DNA of 64,000 nucleotides, from assembly GCA_015499995.1 (NCBI GenBank), contig JADNRV010000025.1, forward strand, positions 372,001 to 436,000, read 5' to 3'. Position 1 is the first letter of the stretch; each line of letters starts with the position of its first letter. The position numbers and the translations under genes are program-made. This DNA is from Flammula alnicola. Taxonomy: Eukaryota > Basidiomycota > Agaricomycetes > Agaricales > Strophariaceae. The notes beneath the pieces are model-generated. The model searched no databases. It was not told the origin of the DNA and saw nothing but the letters and a program-made list of their open reading frames with translations. Positions 25,565 to 36,314 of this stretch are shown here, piece by piece.

Positions 25565-27716
25565 ATGATTGGGAATAGTCTTCTTGATTATGTCAAAATC
25601 CGACTGGGCATTGGAGCCCTTCGCGTTGTCGCTCCAGCTAGTGTTGCGTACCTCGTGTGCTGCGCTTTAAAACCGGATTGGTTCAACTTACCACTCGCCC
25701 TCGTCGCGACCGCGGAGGCTGCATTCTACCTGTTTGTATACCTTCCTAGGCGCTCACGTCTTCAATCGGTGAGTTAACATCAATTCATACCGGAAGTCAC
25801 ACACTCAACCGTCAAGAGTAGCCACCTAGACACCCTCCGCCTACACTTACACGCGTACAACGACAGCTCATCTTCAATAGATGCATAGAAGCAGGGAGAC
25901 ATGGCTCTTCTACAGACGCCCCATACCCGACTGGATGGTTTCTTCCGAATAATACCACGCCAAAGAGAGAGGACGTCATCGATTGGCTTCTCTGGGCACT
26001 TTTCTCCTCGTCGCGAGAAGAAACCAGCATCGAGGACTACAGGGAAGAATTGGAGGGATATCTCAAGGAAATAGAGAAAATTGTTGGAAAGGAACTGGAT
26101 GAAGGGCATTCCAGCGGGGATGGCTTGCGCAGTATGAGGATCACCCTTGATCCAGTACTCATGTTGCATAGACCACTGATTTGGTACATGGTAGGTCTGC
26201 CTCTTCCATTCTGATCATGTACTGATTGATGCCTTTTCAGGTCGTTGCTCTGGATGATGCGTACACCTCAGTCGTGCTCGCATACCTTGGATTCAAGCAC
26301 TACACGCCTTGTGAACCAGAGTGGAGGCGAACATTTCCACCCAGGCTTGTTCTTTATTCTCTGGCGATCTGCGCGTCGTGGCGTAGTCATTCCATACTGG
26401 TATCCAGCGCATACCTCAGCATCGAAACTTCCAATTGTATTTCTACATGACATCGGTGTGCGTCCCACAATTTCTTCGTAACATTCCCAATAGACCACAT
26501 ATATCCAGCAGATTGGTCTAACCCACATATCTCATTCATTCGCTCTATTATTTACGGTGGGCATTCGGATGTCGGAATCCTTCTTCCTGAAATGATGTCT
26601 ATCTGCATGCACATGACTCCCCGCTCGGTACCGCCACGCGGGCAGATGCTCGCATCTCTGAACCTCATTTTAGAGTCGTTACAAGAGGAAGAGGAGGCTG
26701 TTCTTCGGAAAGAAGGCCAGCTTTATCCCGTCGAAGACCCCGATGCTGAAATTCGTAGGCCACTTCTAAGTGGTCAACCCGAAACGTTAGGATCAGAGAG
26801 CAGAAGAACAGGATGGGATCGTGTCCTGCTATCTGCACACTCCTACGGGACTTTCGTCGCTGGGTGGATCATTCGAGAGTGTGTCGATACTGACCTCGTC
26901 AAGAAATCTACCTCTGGTTCGATGGAGCCTTCCGTTTCTGCTGCGGTAGAAATGGCCCCTGGTAGTCGCCTAGCGAAGAAAATCGCTCATCTCGTTCTTG
27001 TCGACCCCATTCCCATCCTCCTATCCAACCCAGCCGTCGCACACAACTTTTTATATCGTGAACCATCCACCGTTTGCCCTCACACGCTAGGCAGCGCTCA
27101 CGACCTCAACCTCGAGACAGACCTTGTTTTACCCACAACTTCGTCGGCTCAAAACATGCCTCTGACGAAGCGACCCAAACCCTCTTGGTTTTCCTCTGCG
27201 TCGGCATGGCAACTGTGGTATTTCGCCAGTCGGGATGCTGATATCGCTCGTACCCTATACCGCTCTTTCTTTTGGACTGAGGGTGGGATATGGCGCGAGG
27301 AAATCGGGGCTTTTGTGAATGGCGATGGTGTTGAAGAGTCGACAAATGGGGTCGTTAGACGGAAGGGCAGGAATGTGGCTGTTGTTTTGGGTGGGATGGA
27401 CCAGATCGTACCGTCTGAAGCTATCCGCCGTTATTTGACCCGCGAGGTCAAGTGGAAGGAGAATTGGGTTGGGAAGGTAGATCTTTCTGACAGTGAACTC
27501 GTTGATGAAGAGGAGTCCGGGGTTTGGGGTAGTATCTTGGATGGAGGTCGTGGTGGGGGTGGCGGATATGGAACTTCGTTGTCTGGGAAGGCGGATGCTG
27601 AAGGGAAGTTGGAGGTGCTTTTCAATCCAGGACTGGATCATGCGGTGATTTTTGATGATCCGAGGTGGACAAGCCCGTTGACAGAGGTAGTAAAGCGATA
27701 TGTTCGGGAGTGTTGA
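25565..27716 (+). CDS. Alpha/beta-hydrolase family protein, with an apparent frameshift
   Basis: Likely membrane-anchored serine hydrolase of unknown substrate. Exon 1 (25,565-25,768) encodes a hydrophobic N-terminus with one or two membrane segments. Exon 2 is 25,822-26,190 and exon 3 starts at 26,241. The hydrolase core includes PYWYPAH and LPIVFLHDIG (oxyanion-side HG-like strand) near 26,400-26,450. The nucleophile elbow AHSYGTF is at ~26,840, and a C-terminal LDHAVIFDD at ~27,635 carries the probable catalytic His. Exon 3 starts in the frame of VVALDDAYTSVVLAYLGFKHYT but the core is in another frame. One extra base, probably in the CCTTGTG run near 26,308, would reconcile them. A second frame change near 26,455-26,520 can be explained by an intron (GTGTGC..CAGCAG). 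It is either a recent pseudogene, a sequence error or a mis-seen intron. Confidence 0.75.
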
Positions 27717-27949
27717 TGTTTAAACTGTGGTGTTGGACAGCGCTTGGCGCTTGGTTGGACTTCGGAATACTCATATATCGACTTGGCGGGTTTCCGAATC
27801 CCGCTTCTCATTTCGCTTTCTAATGTACATAACATTATAGTCTTGGAATCTTTGTATTTTACCTCTCATATTGCCAATGACTGAACGGATAATGCCGGCC
27901 CGGATTATTTCAGGGACAACTTCACCACGTCTCATATCAGTGCTTGTTC

Positions 27950-30030
27950 ATGTTCACGACCTTGCGCTCTTCTTATCTTGTAGCTTCAGCACATACGCAA
28001 GCATCTTTTGTGGCCTGCACCATATTTTCGAAAAGCTTCATGGTTAAAACGCGACAATCAACTCGTGCAGCCACCCATGGCGTTTCGGATGAGCAACCCT
28101 CTGCAAAGAGAATGAAGCCAAGCCATGATTCTGCTAGTCGTTCGGTTCCTTCAGGAAGTAAGTCACGTATGAAAATATATATCCTTGAGTATTTGTACTC
28201 AAACTTGGTCTCAGATAAAGCTATTCCAAGCGACAACGACGATGATCTGGAGGAAGGCCCGTCAAAAAGACGTCGCCAGACGACAGGCAAGGGAAAGGCC
28301 AAGAGATTGGAAGTGGATCCTACAACGTTTCTCGAACGCGTCGACAGCCCGTGGATGGTCGGAGCGCACGTGTCTGCTGCAGGAGGAGTGGAGAATGCTG
28401 TCGTCAACGCAGTTTCCATTGGGTTCGTTTTACGTTCTCTTGCAGATGATTTACTTCTTTCCTCCTCTTTTCTGGCTGATATATCTCGCATCGCTTTCAC
28501 AGTGCCAATGCGTTTGCTCTATTCGTGAAGTCACAACGGAAGTGGACATCTCCTCCTTTGACCAACGACTCGATCACCGAATTCAAGAAGCGGATGAAGG
28601 AACATAAGTACACGAGCAGGATGGTACTCCCTCACGGGAGCTACCTAATTAACCTGGGTAATCCAGACAAGTGAGTCACATTTACTTTCAACATGGGTAA
28701 CGATTCATTCATCAGTGACCAGAATACTTTGCTGACAACTCCATGAATGATATAGAGACAAACGCGAAAAGTCCTATGTTTGCTTCCTCGACGACCTCAA
28801 ACGATGTCAAGCTCTAGGGTTGGAGTTGTACAACTTTCAGTACGTCCATTCTACACGCTTTACTACATCTCCCTCGTTATGACGTGCTTCATTATTCAGT
28901 CCAGGCTCAACAGTAGGCGAAACAAGTACTGACACTTCGCTTGCTCTCATAGCGGAGTGTATCAATCGTGCACATAAGGAAACGGAGGGCGTCACTGCCG
29001 TATTGGAGAATATGGTACGTCCTTTACGCCGCTCCTTCGATAATTAGCCTATATGATATGATCAAGGCTGGTGCAGGGAACATCATCGGCTCGGATTTCT
29101 CTCATCTTGCAGGTATTATTGAGCGAGTGGAAGACAAGACACGTGTTGGAGTTTGCATTGATACATGTATGTCTTCGCTGGCTTCCGCCCTTTTTCCTCG
29201 TCTGGCCTAGCTTGACGATTACGACGATGAATCCAGGCCATGCTTTCGCTGCAGTACGTTTCGCGTAATGTGTTACTTGATGCTGTGCCCTGATTTCATC
29301 CAGGGCTATGATACCAGAACCAAGGAGGGCTGGGAGTATGTTTCCCAATTTACCGTCGCACCATTTAGGCTAGTTCGCTAACACTCTGCAACTTTGTTTA
29401 GCAAGACGAGTGCGTTTTATTTATTTTCTGCCCCTTTTACGAGTTCTCAGACGATTATGGGCCCCTAGTGAAAGAATTCGATGAAAAGATAGGGCTCAAA
29501 TATCTATGCGGCATGCATCTGAACGACTCTAAGGCCGAGTTCAATTCCAAGAAGGACAGGCACGAAAATGTCGGCCTGTGAGTACACTCCTCGTCATCCA
29601 AATCACAGGTCTGACCGCCTATTACAGAGGCCACTTGGGTCTCCAAACCTTCCGTCACATTCTCAGTGATCCACGTACCCCAGGTATCCCGCTCATTCTT
29701 GAGACACCAACCTTTGAGCAAGCCAAGGAGGTGTGGGGGACAGAGATCTCAGTTTTACAACGCATTTCCGGACGTGCTGATCGTCAGTTGGATCCCCAAG
29801 CCGAAGATCTAGAGCCCGGCGGCGTTGGAAATGGAGTCGAGCTTGAACCTGACTTTGATGCTCTCGTGCAGGAGGTCAAGAGCGCCTCGAAAGAAGCTGA
29901 GAAGAACCATGCAGGCTCAAAGGCGAAGACGAAGAAAGCGAGCAAAGGTAAAGACGCAGGGTTAAAACGGAAAAGAAGAGGTTCCAAACGCGAAGTCGAA
30001 GATGATGACGATGAAAGTGAATATGAATGA
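27950..30030 (+). CDS. apn1: AP endonuclease 1 (endonuclease IV family)
   Basis: Zinc-dependent apurinic/apyrimidinic endonuclease and 3'-repair diesterase of base excision repair, expected in nucleus and mitochondria. Eleven exons join in frame: 27,950-28,157; 28,215-28,422; 28,503-28,670; 28,756-28,839; 28,900-29,014; 29,067-29,166; 29,237-29,253; 29,304-29,335; 29,402-29,409; 29,451-29,577; 29,628-30,030. Visible metal-site motifs in order are [51 protein letters not shown] and ILETP, covering the His, Glu and Asp ligands of the family. The N-terminus before the core is basic with two candidate starts (27,950 and MVKTR near 28,040); the longer form could be a mitochondrial presequence. The C-terminus is a Lys/Arg-rich tail ([12 protein letters not shown]) like the nuclear signal of yeast Apn1, ending in acidic residues. 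It lies 233 bp downstream of the hydrolase gene on the same strand. Confidence 0.93.
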
Positions 30031-31174
30031 GTACCCGTTAAATTTATTGCCTTCATATTTCTGCCGTTGGCTTCAGACATTTATATGACTGGTCTCTCGT
30101 ATGGGTTTGATTCCACACTAATGTTCGGAGTTGGTTATGTGAAATAGGTATATCACGGGTAATGATTAGGGGATTATCGACTGTCGCGTCTTCTAAGAAT
30201 TGCATGCGTGCTTGATACACATCGTTGGATGGTACCAGGTCACTTTTGAGGATTCCGTACTCCCAGCACTGGTATAACATATCCCCTCCCACTCGTTCAT
30301 GCGCAATATCCACTCGTGCGAGGTACGGAACCATCGCAAACAGCCTTTGGACGACGCCTGCTCGTTCCTCGACTGGCAATGTTGGTCGATCCCTGGGCCT
30401 CTACACCTTTCAAATGATAACAATATGACCTGAGGGTTGGGGGTGTGGGGATGGACTCCAACCACTAACTGAATCGGATGCAGGTTAGAATGGAAATAAG
30501 ACATGGGACGTACAAAGCCTCACCTCGCTGTGGTGGCCGCAAAGTTCTAGGAACCTGAGGGACTGAAGATATTCACCGAGCGAGCTGTACTCGGGGGAGT
30601 TAAAATTATTTTCAAACGACAGAGAGCGTAGCTGCTTCAGCTCTTCCGATAACTGGTCTAGTGCTCCAACAGGAGGACAACCTTCTTAGGGCATGTCCAT
30701 CAGCCAGTCAAATCTATCGATTTTGCGTCCAGGAAGAAGAGCTTTAACGACATGCCAGTTACCCTCGAGGCTGGAGAGATTTGGTCATGCATTCGGAGAC
30801 ACCTCCGTCCTCGTTTTGCAAATCCACCCCAAACGCTTCAACGCTTGCTGCGTCTTCAGCCATTCTTGAAACCGTGATTCACCGATATTGACCGGGATCC
30901 AAGTAAGAATTTCTAGCCTGAATGTAAGTCTCTCCACTGGGATTGCCGCTAAATCTTCCTTGTAGGCTAGGATAGACAATTGCTTTAGATTGATCATGTT
31001 CGGAAGGGCTTTTCCAACGAGTGTCCAGAAAACGTCTTGCTGGCATCCACCCATATCTCGACCGTGGTAAATCTGTACAAGAACTGCCAGTCGAGGGTTG
31101 TTGGTGATGGTTGTGAGGAACCTTATGTGGCGGTTGGAATTGCATTCTGTGCAAGATCGGTAGAGCGATATTTC

Positions 31175-32925
31175 CATCAGTAAAACGTGGAAAAAATGTT
31201 ATTACCTTAGAGCAGTGACAATCTTGTGACATCATTACGGTCGGTTGCCAGCCATTACAGGGTCTTGCATAAAAACCTGGAGTCATCAAATCACGACTGG
31301 TCTGTTTGTACACGGCTTTGCCCCTGTACTAAAAAGGATATCTGCTCATCTGTTTCCTCGAAAAAACATATTTTCTCCAGTGCAAATGGTTCACGACGCT
31401 TGCGTTGGATAATTGGAACCCGCCAGGTTCAATTTTCTAGACCTATCCTGGAGGACTGTACGATATGAGGCTTTCTCGCGACAGGTGGACATCACGGTAT
31501 TGCTGTTTTGGGCGTTGTGCAACGTGTTACAAACAAATGCGCGAGAATATCAACTCCAGGTTTTTATGCAAGACCCTGTATATTGGATTATAATACACGT
31601 ACCGGGCTGATAGTAAGCTTGTAAGGTACGCACCACCAATATTAAACCGTGGTAATGAGGGTCCCATTGAGGTATGGACATGCAAGGGAAATTCCACAAT
31701 GGCTGTAACATTGTATCCACTTGTCAGACTTCCATAGAAAATACAATGAATTGTATTGGGGAGGTCGAAATTTCTGCTGGTAACCTCGAGGAGCCTTGTA
31801 GGGGTGTCTTTCGCCATAGTACAGTGTAGATTATTGTTGTGCTTGAATAACTAAGTACATTCATAAAAGATTTCGCAAGCGATTTCAGACTTCCACTGCC
31901 ACTTAACTGACGATGAATTCAAACCTAAATGCACAGATTTCTCAAGCAATTCTCAAGGGGTGGAACTTAGAGATGAAACAGACATGGTGATGCCGGTGAT
32001 GCCTCACGAATGTCATGTGATCCTGTTCAACAATCAGAAAGGGAAATTGATGCAAGTTGAACTTCGTCGTCTTCTTGTCTTTCCCCACCATTCACCTCAC
32101 ACCTCATGCCTCTCTCGCAGTATACTATGAACTCATAGGGCCAACATAGAAGACCTGCGGAGGGACCTGTCTCTCATTAACGGAGTCGTTGGTGGGCTTG
32201 CGACGTTGACGAGCGTCGCAGGGCCACCAACGACCGCCCGTTTGTTTCTTGGGTAGCGGAGATGGTGCTGACGGGCATCCATCTCAACTATCCAGGCTCA
32301 GGGAGGCTAGTCTACCTAGCAGCATCGACAAAATATGTATTGCTTCGGGTTGGAGTTGGTCCCTTCAACGTCGGTGGGATCCTTGACCAGGTTCGTTTTT
32401 CCTCACCTCTTTCTTCGAATTTCTTGACTGACAGACGTCCTTTATATTAGTTAACTCTGCACCAGCAACTGCATTACATTCAGGGCTCCTCGCGGCTCGA
32501 GTGGCACTAGGCCGCACCGACGACATCCGCAACGGTTGTTTGTCATTTGAATTCGCTTCTCCATAGGGTGTACCATGTCTGTAGTATGTAGTTATGATGA
32601 AATAAATCAGTTTTTCCATTCCTACCATTGTATTCTCGAAAGGATGTGAGCAGTAAATTGCATTACTCAGTCGCATAGCCTTGAAATCTCTCAAAATAAA
32701 TACTAAGTAAATATAATGCATTGGAATCGTCTGTCAGGCTTCTAACGATGGCCCATTGCTATCAAGATGGTAGCAAAATGGCGGCAATGATATGAAGCAA
32801 CCCGCCAGTGTATTGTAATTCCAATGGGAGCTGCCATATTATGCGAAATTGCATCGATGGCAGGACATTACAGCACAGGTACTACCATTATAAGGCATTG
32901 TCTAAATCTCCCGAATTTACTGATG
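31175..32925. mobile_element. 1.75-kb insertion with short terminal inverted repeats
   Basis: Comparison with unit 2 shows 1,751 extra bp exactly between the halves of the F-box gene. The insert begins CATCAGTAAA and ends TTTACTGATG, a 10-bp inverted repeat. A target duplication is not clear (at most 2-3 bp). Inside are a TA-flanked MITE, an unrecognised minus-strand open frame (31,527-31,817) and a short + open frame (from 32,262) followed by an intron-like sequence. No transposase is recognisable, so it is probably non-autonomous. Confidence 0.7.
31258..31578. mobile_element. Tc1/mariner-like MITE with TA target site
   Basis: A 321-bp element bounded by ~26-bp near-perfect inverted repeats starting CAGGGTCTTGCATAAAAACC, with TA on both sides (31,256-31,257 and 31,579-31,580). 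TA duplication and CAGGG-type ends fit Tc1/mariner-derived MITEs. It has no transposase. It sits inside the 1.75-kb insertion. Confidence 0.75.
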
Positions 32926-33049
32926 CTCTGCCTCGGAACGTAGAGCTTTGCATGACGACGATAACATTGCTAATGTGTGTCGGCGATCCTTGATTTGCTG
33001 AACGATAAGGTGAACAAGTTCCGCTGGAAGGTCAAGTCGGTCCATTTTG

Positions 33050-34300
33050 TCTACGCTGTAACAGTCCGAGTTGTTAAACTGAGTTTAAGTTCAAAGTTAT
33101 GCAGGTGAATGCGCGGTAAGTGCGGTGCGATGACATGCGCGTATAGAACACGACGTGCGTGGGCGTCGTGCGCGGGCCGGGACTCAGAAGGAGTCGGAGT
33201 TTGAAGGTAGGGTTGACCGAAGTCCGCGCGCATTGGAAAACCGACGTTGCTACTAGCCGAGTTTCTACCTGTTTCCTTCCTTTTGGACCTCTGGCTGCCC
33301 TCAAGCGCATTGGTGTAACATTTTTTCTGAAGAAGGGTATCTTGATTGCACACCATCAACGTCGCTGGCCTCAAGCAGCTCAAGACCCCGTCGAACTGGC
33401 GTCGAACACTTGCCTTGTCAGAGTCTAACACATGAAAAAGGGAGGTCTTGTTTCAACATGAAGGCTCGGGGAGAAACTTCTGCCAGGTACCTGGATGTTG
33501 TTGAGTTCGTCCTCAATGCGAATCATGCGTTATAGTATCAGCGCCCTGGTCGCATGTATTTAGCACTAATTTTATGAAGTTCTACTGCATATGGCTATGA
33601 AAAAATACCATGGAAGGTCTTTTGAAGGATGTTTATGGCTCGCCGGGTGAAAAATAAGCGAGAGTCATGTCTGTGCGCCAACCCATGGACACGGATCGTC
33701 TGCCATTATACGCCCCTACACCGGAATAGATGAAACCCGTCAATTTCCCCGAACTCTTGAATGTCGGTCTTTTTGAGGTTCCAGAGAACTTCGTAGGATT
33801 TTTGTTTACAGTGGCCTGTACAAGCAGATCCAACCCAAATCAGGCACATCGTCCGGAGCGCTCTTGAGAATTCCGAATCCAAATCTGAGATCTGAACATC
33901 GTTGTGGGCCAATCGAACATCAACGTCAGCGTTGACGTGATCAAGCGCCCCGGGCGATCTGCCTGAGTGTATGGGTCGACATATTTACTAGCAAAACAGC
34001 GCTGGACGGAGATGAATATTGGACTATGACGAGTGACTAGTGAGTAGTGAGTGCACCTGTGCTTACTGAGCGTTATGCTACCGACATTTTTTTGTTTTCT
34101 AACATTGCTATCGTTGCAGTGCTCAACTACCTTCACCTTCATCCGGTAAACCCGTCATTCCATAGACGTCGACTGAAAAACTACTCCGTCTGACCAACTT
34201 TCCACAATGCACTGGTTGCGATCATAACGAAAGTTGCTCATAAAGTTGATTCACGGCCATACTGCAACTAGCGAAGCAAGCCAATCTATATATTGTTGCA
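33050..34300. other. Spacer of duplication unit 1, unassigned
   Basis: Spacer between the divergent F-box and DUF6593 genes, so both promoters should lie here. Open frames at 33,159-33,428 (+) and 33,706-33,912 (-) have no domain I recognise, although parts are conserved in unit 2 (37,150-37,440 and 38,000-38,080) with frame-breaking differences. Confidence 0.5.
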
Positions 34301-34370
34301 GTCACATAATATATAGTGAGTGGCCTTCGAGATATTATATACATTAAATATCCTCCTCTATAATCATAGC

Positions 34371-35130
34371 ATGTTCATCCTCAATCCGTACGCTCAGGCG
34401 GGATGGTATAACCCCCAGAACCCCCATTCAATAAACGACAATAACTGGCTTAACAGCTGGTCTCATCCAGGTACATTCGGAGCCCTTCCCAGCTCCCAAG
34501 GATCAAGCGCCCCTGCTCTAACATCCGCCGTGACATTCGAATTTACTTCCTTCAATCCGGACGTCTTGAACTGCCAGTGTGTGGTCGTGGGTCCGACAAA
34601 TTCAAAGGTATTAAACATACGTACGCGATGGGATGTGACCATGATCTTTAAAGCTGAAGATCCATGGGCAGTCATTCGTTGGACGGAGCATCCTACAATC
34701 GAAGCAAATGGTATCATTACCCCCCAGCCGGCGGGGAGCTTTCTGAAACTGTCCCCCGATGGATGGTAAGTCGTATTTCAAATTACAAGACTGTGGCTGT
34801 TTTATTCATCTTGGGCTTATTTTTTCAGCTACAGAACTATGCTCGTTGACGGAAAGAACTATGCTTGGGTCCCGCGCACTGACGGAACATATGTAGTAAG
34901 TCCACAAACATTTTCTAGAATTACCGAATTCTTGGATCTTACTAGCCTATATCATCATTTAGTTATATAGCGCCGGTCCACATCCTCCTAAACTTCTTGC
35001 ACGCAGTCGCTTGAAGAGAGATAATACCAAGATATTGCTTGAACTCGACGCTGAATCATTCCGCCTGGGACTTTTGGAACCTTGCCTTATATCTACAGTA
35101 CTGCTAAATAATGCTAGGAACATAGACTAA
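34371..35130 (+). CDS. DUF6593 family protein, copy 1
   Basis: Small protein of 209 residues from three exons (34,371-34,765; 34,829-34,895; 34,963-35,130). It matches what I know of the DUF6593 family of Agaricomycetes. The N-terminus is Pro/Ser/Gly/Asn-rich (NPYAQAGWYNPQNP). Then come VTFEFTSFNPDVLNCQCVVV, an IRWTEHPTIEANG strand pair, RTMLVDGKNYAWVPR, and the C-terminal LELDAESFRLGLLEP..NARNID. The function of the family is unknown. I chose ATG 34,371. The upstream in-frame extension starts only at a GTG, and GTGAGT..TAG just before the ATG (34,317-34,369) looks like a 5' UTR intron. The frame is intact, in contrast to its neighbours in the duplication. Confidence 0.85.
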
Positions 35131-35359
35131 TTTGTACGTACCTTTGATGTTTGTATATTTGTAGATACTTAGAGTAACTCAGTGTTTAAGAGTAATTATA
35201 TAGTTCGTAGAAAATCGTCTGCCTCCAGGAATGGGAATAGGTCTGACAGAAGGAACTTTCCCACGCATAAGTTCCTTGGCGTGTCACATGTCATGTTTCT
35301 GCAACGTGGCTTGAATTTGAATTTTGAAACAAGCTTGAATTTGAAATGGCCACACGACA

Positions 35360-36314
35360 AGACTCATCACGAAAGCGAGAAACCTTCTCCTCAAAGTCCT
35401 CGCTTCAGGCCCAATCCTCCAACATGTCGCGTTTGTCATGGATGGCAATAGGCGATATGCACGTATGAATCATAAAGCTGTTCAACAAGGACACAGTGAC
35501 GGATTCATCGCGCTGAGACGCGTGAGTCGTAGGCCAAGCAGTACACGACGTCAAGATGCTAAGGAATATTTTCTTTCAGATGCTGGAAGTATGCCTGCAG
35601 TTAAACGTTCAGTGCCTGTCAGCTTCCGCGTTCGCGATCGAAAATTTCAAACGGACGGAGAAGGAGGTCGAGGCGTTGATGACGTTGGTTGAAGGGAAGC
35701 TTGTGGAACTCTGTGAACATGGGTAAGTATATGTTGTGTAATTAACTCTGTTATATGCTCACGTAGAAGATTAGAGACCTTCTGGATGAATACGGCGTAC
35801 GGTTGAACGTCGTTGGCAAGACAGAGCTGCTGCCAGAATCCGTGCAGAAAGCTGTCCAGGAAGCGGAGGGTATGACACGTCATAATAACCGGTACGCATT
35901 TTCGAGCTCATTTTCCTTTTTACAACATTGACGGATATAATAGCGCGATTCTCAATCTCTGTATGCCCTATGCATCTCGCGACGAAATAGCGCTCGCCGT
36001 AGAATCGTGCATACAGGATTCAGTTACAAAGAAATGCGATAACTCGTATGTTTGAACAGTGCATCCGGACTTTTGATCGCCTCACAAACATATCTCTAGA
36101 TACATTCTTAAAGATCATATCGACTGGCAGTTGTTGACTTCATTGGGTGGCAGTCCGCCTCTGGATATCCTGGTGCGAACAAGCGGTGTCAAGCGACTGA
36201 GCGATTTTATGCTGTGACAGGTGAGATTCCTCCAATTTGATATCTCGTGGATGACGAACACTTTGCAGTGCTCTGAGGATACCCAGCTCCAATTTTCATC
36301 AACTTACTGGCCCT
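35360..36314 (+). pseudogene. Cis-prenyltransferase pseudogene, duplication unit 1
   Basis: Related to dehydrodolichyl diphosphate synthase (Rer2/DHDDS), which elongates farnesyl diphosphate to dolichol precursors at the ER. The first recognisable exon reads ILQHVAFVMDGNRRYAR, with the catalytic Asp of the MDGNRR motif, and ends at 35,521. Later exons are 35,580-35,722 (FAIENFKR), 35,775-35,891 (GVRLNVVGKTELLP), 35,944-36,045, 36,100-36,220 (DILVRTSGVKRLSDFML) and 36,269-36,314 (QLQFSSTYWP). A TGA at 36,215-36,217 replaces the Trp codon present in the other copy. The gene is cut at the duplication junction before its C-terminus. No in-frame start codon is visible upstream of the first exon. 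Confidence 0.82.

Larger units (their letters stand above)
30100..33045 (-). pseudogene. F-box/LRR protein pseudogene, duplication unit 1
   Basis: Starts at the ATG at 33,045 with an F-box segment (MDRLDLPAELVHLIV, then QQIKD and LSSSCKALRSEAE). It resumes at 31,170 with EISLYRSCTE and leucine-rich repeat-like sequence down to about 30,100 (for example VVQRLFAMVPYLARVDIAHE). F-box proteins recruit substrates to SCF ubiquitin ligases. The gene is interrupted after the F-box by a 1,751-bp insertion (31,175-32,925). The LRR frame also contains in-frame stops: a TGA after RTEVSPNA (~30,785) and a TAA after WLMDMP (~30,690). The TGA is shared with the copy at 36.3-37.1 kb, so the gene was already damaged before duplication. 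It runs convergent to apn1. Confidence 0.75.
30286..36314. repeat. Tandem segmental duplication, unit 1
   Basis: This ~6.0-kb unit is repeated directly downstream from 36,315. Unit contents are F-box pseudogene (minus), spacer, DUF6593 gene (+) and cis-prenyltransferase (+). The junction at ~36,314 fuses the last cis-prenyltransferase exon (ending ..STYWP) to F-box 3' sequence that also occurs at 30,286, with about 2 bp of microhomology. The size difference from unit 2 (4.27 kb without its LTR element) equals the 1.75-kb insertion in this F-box copy, within small indels. Confidence 0.9.

Noticed and set aside
34320..34370. Longer N-terminus for the DUF6593 genes (MAFEILYTLN.. and the equivalent at 38,625)
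   Set aside because: It would start at GTG, not ATG, and the segment looks like a GTGAGT..TAG intron in the 5' UTR.
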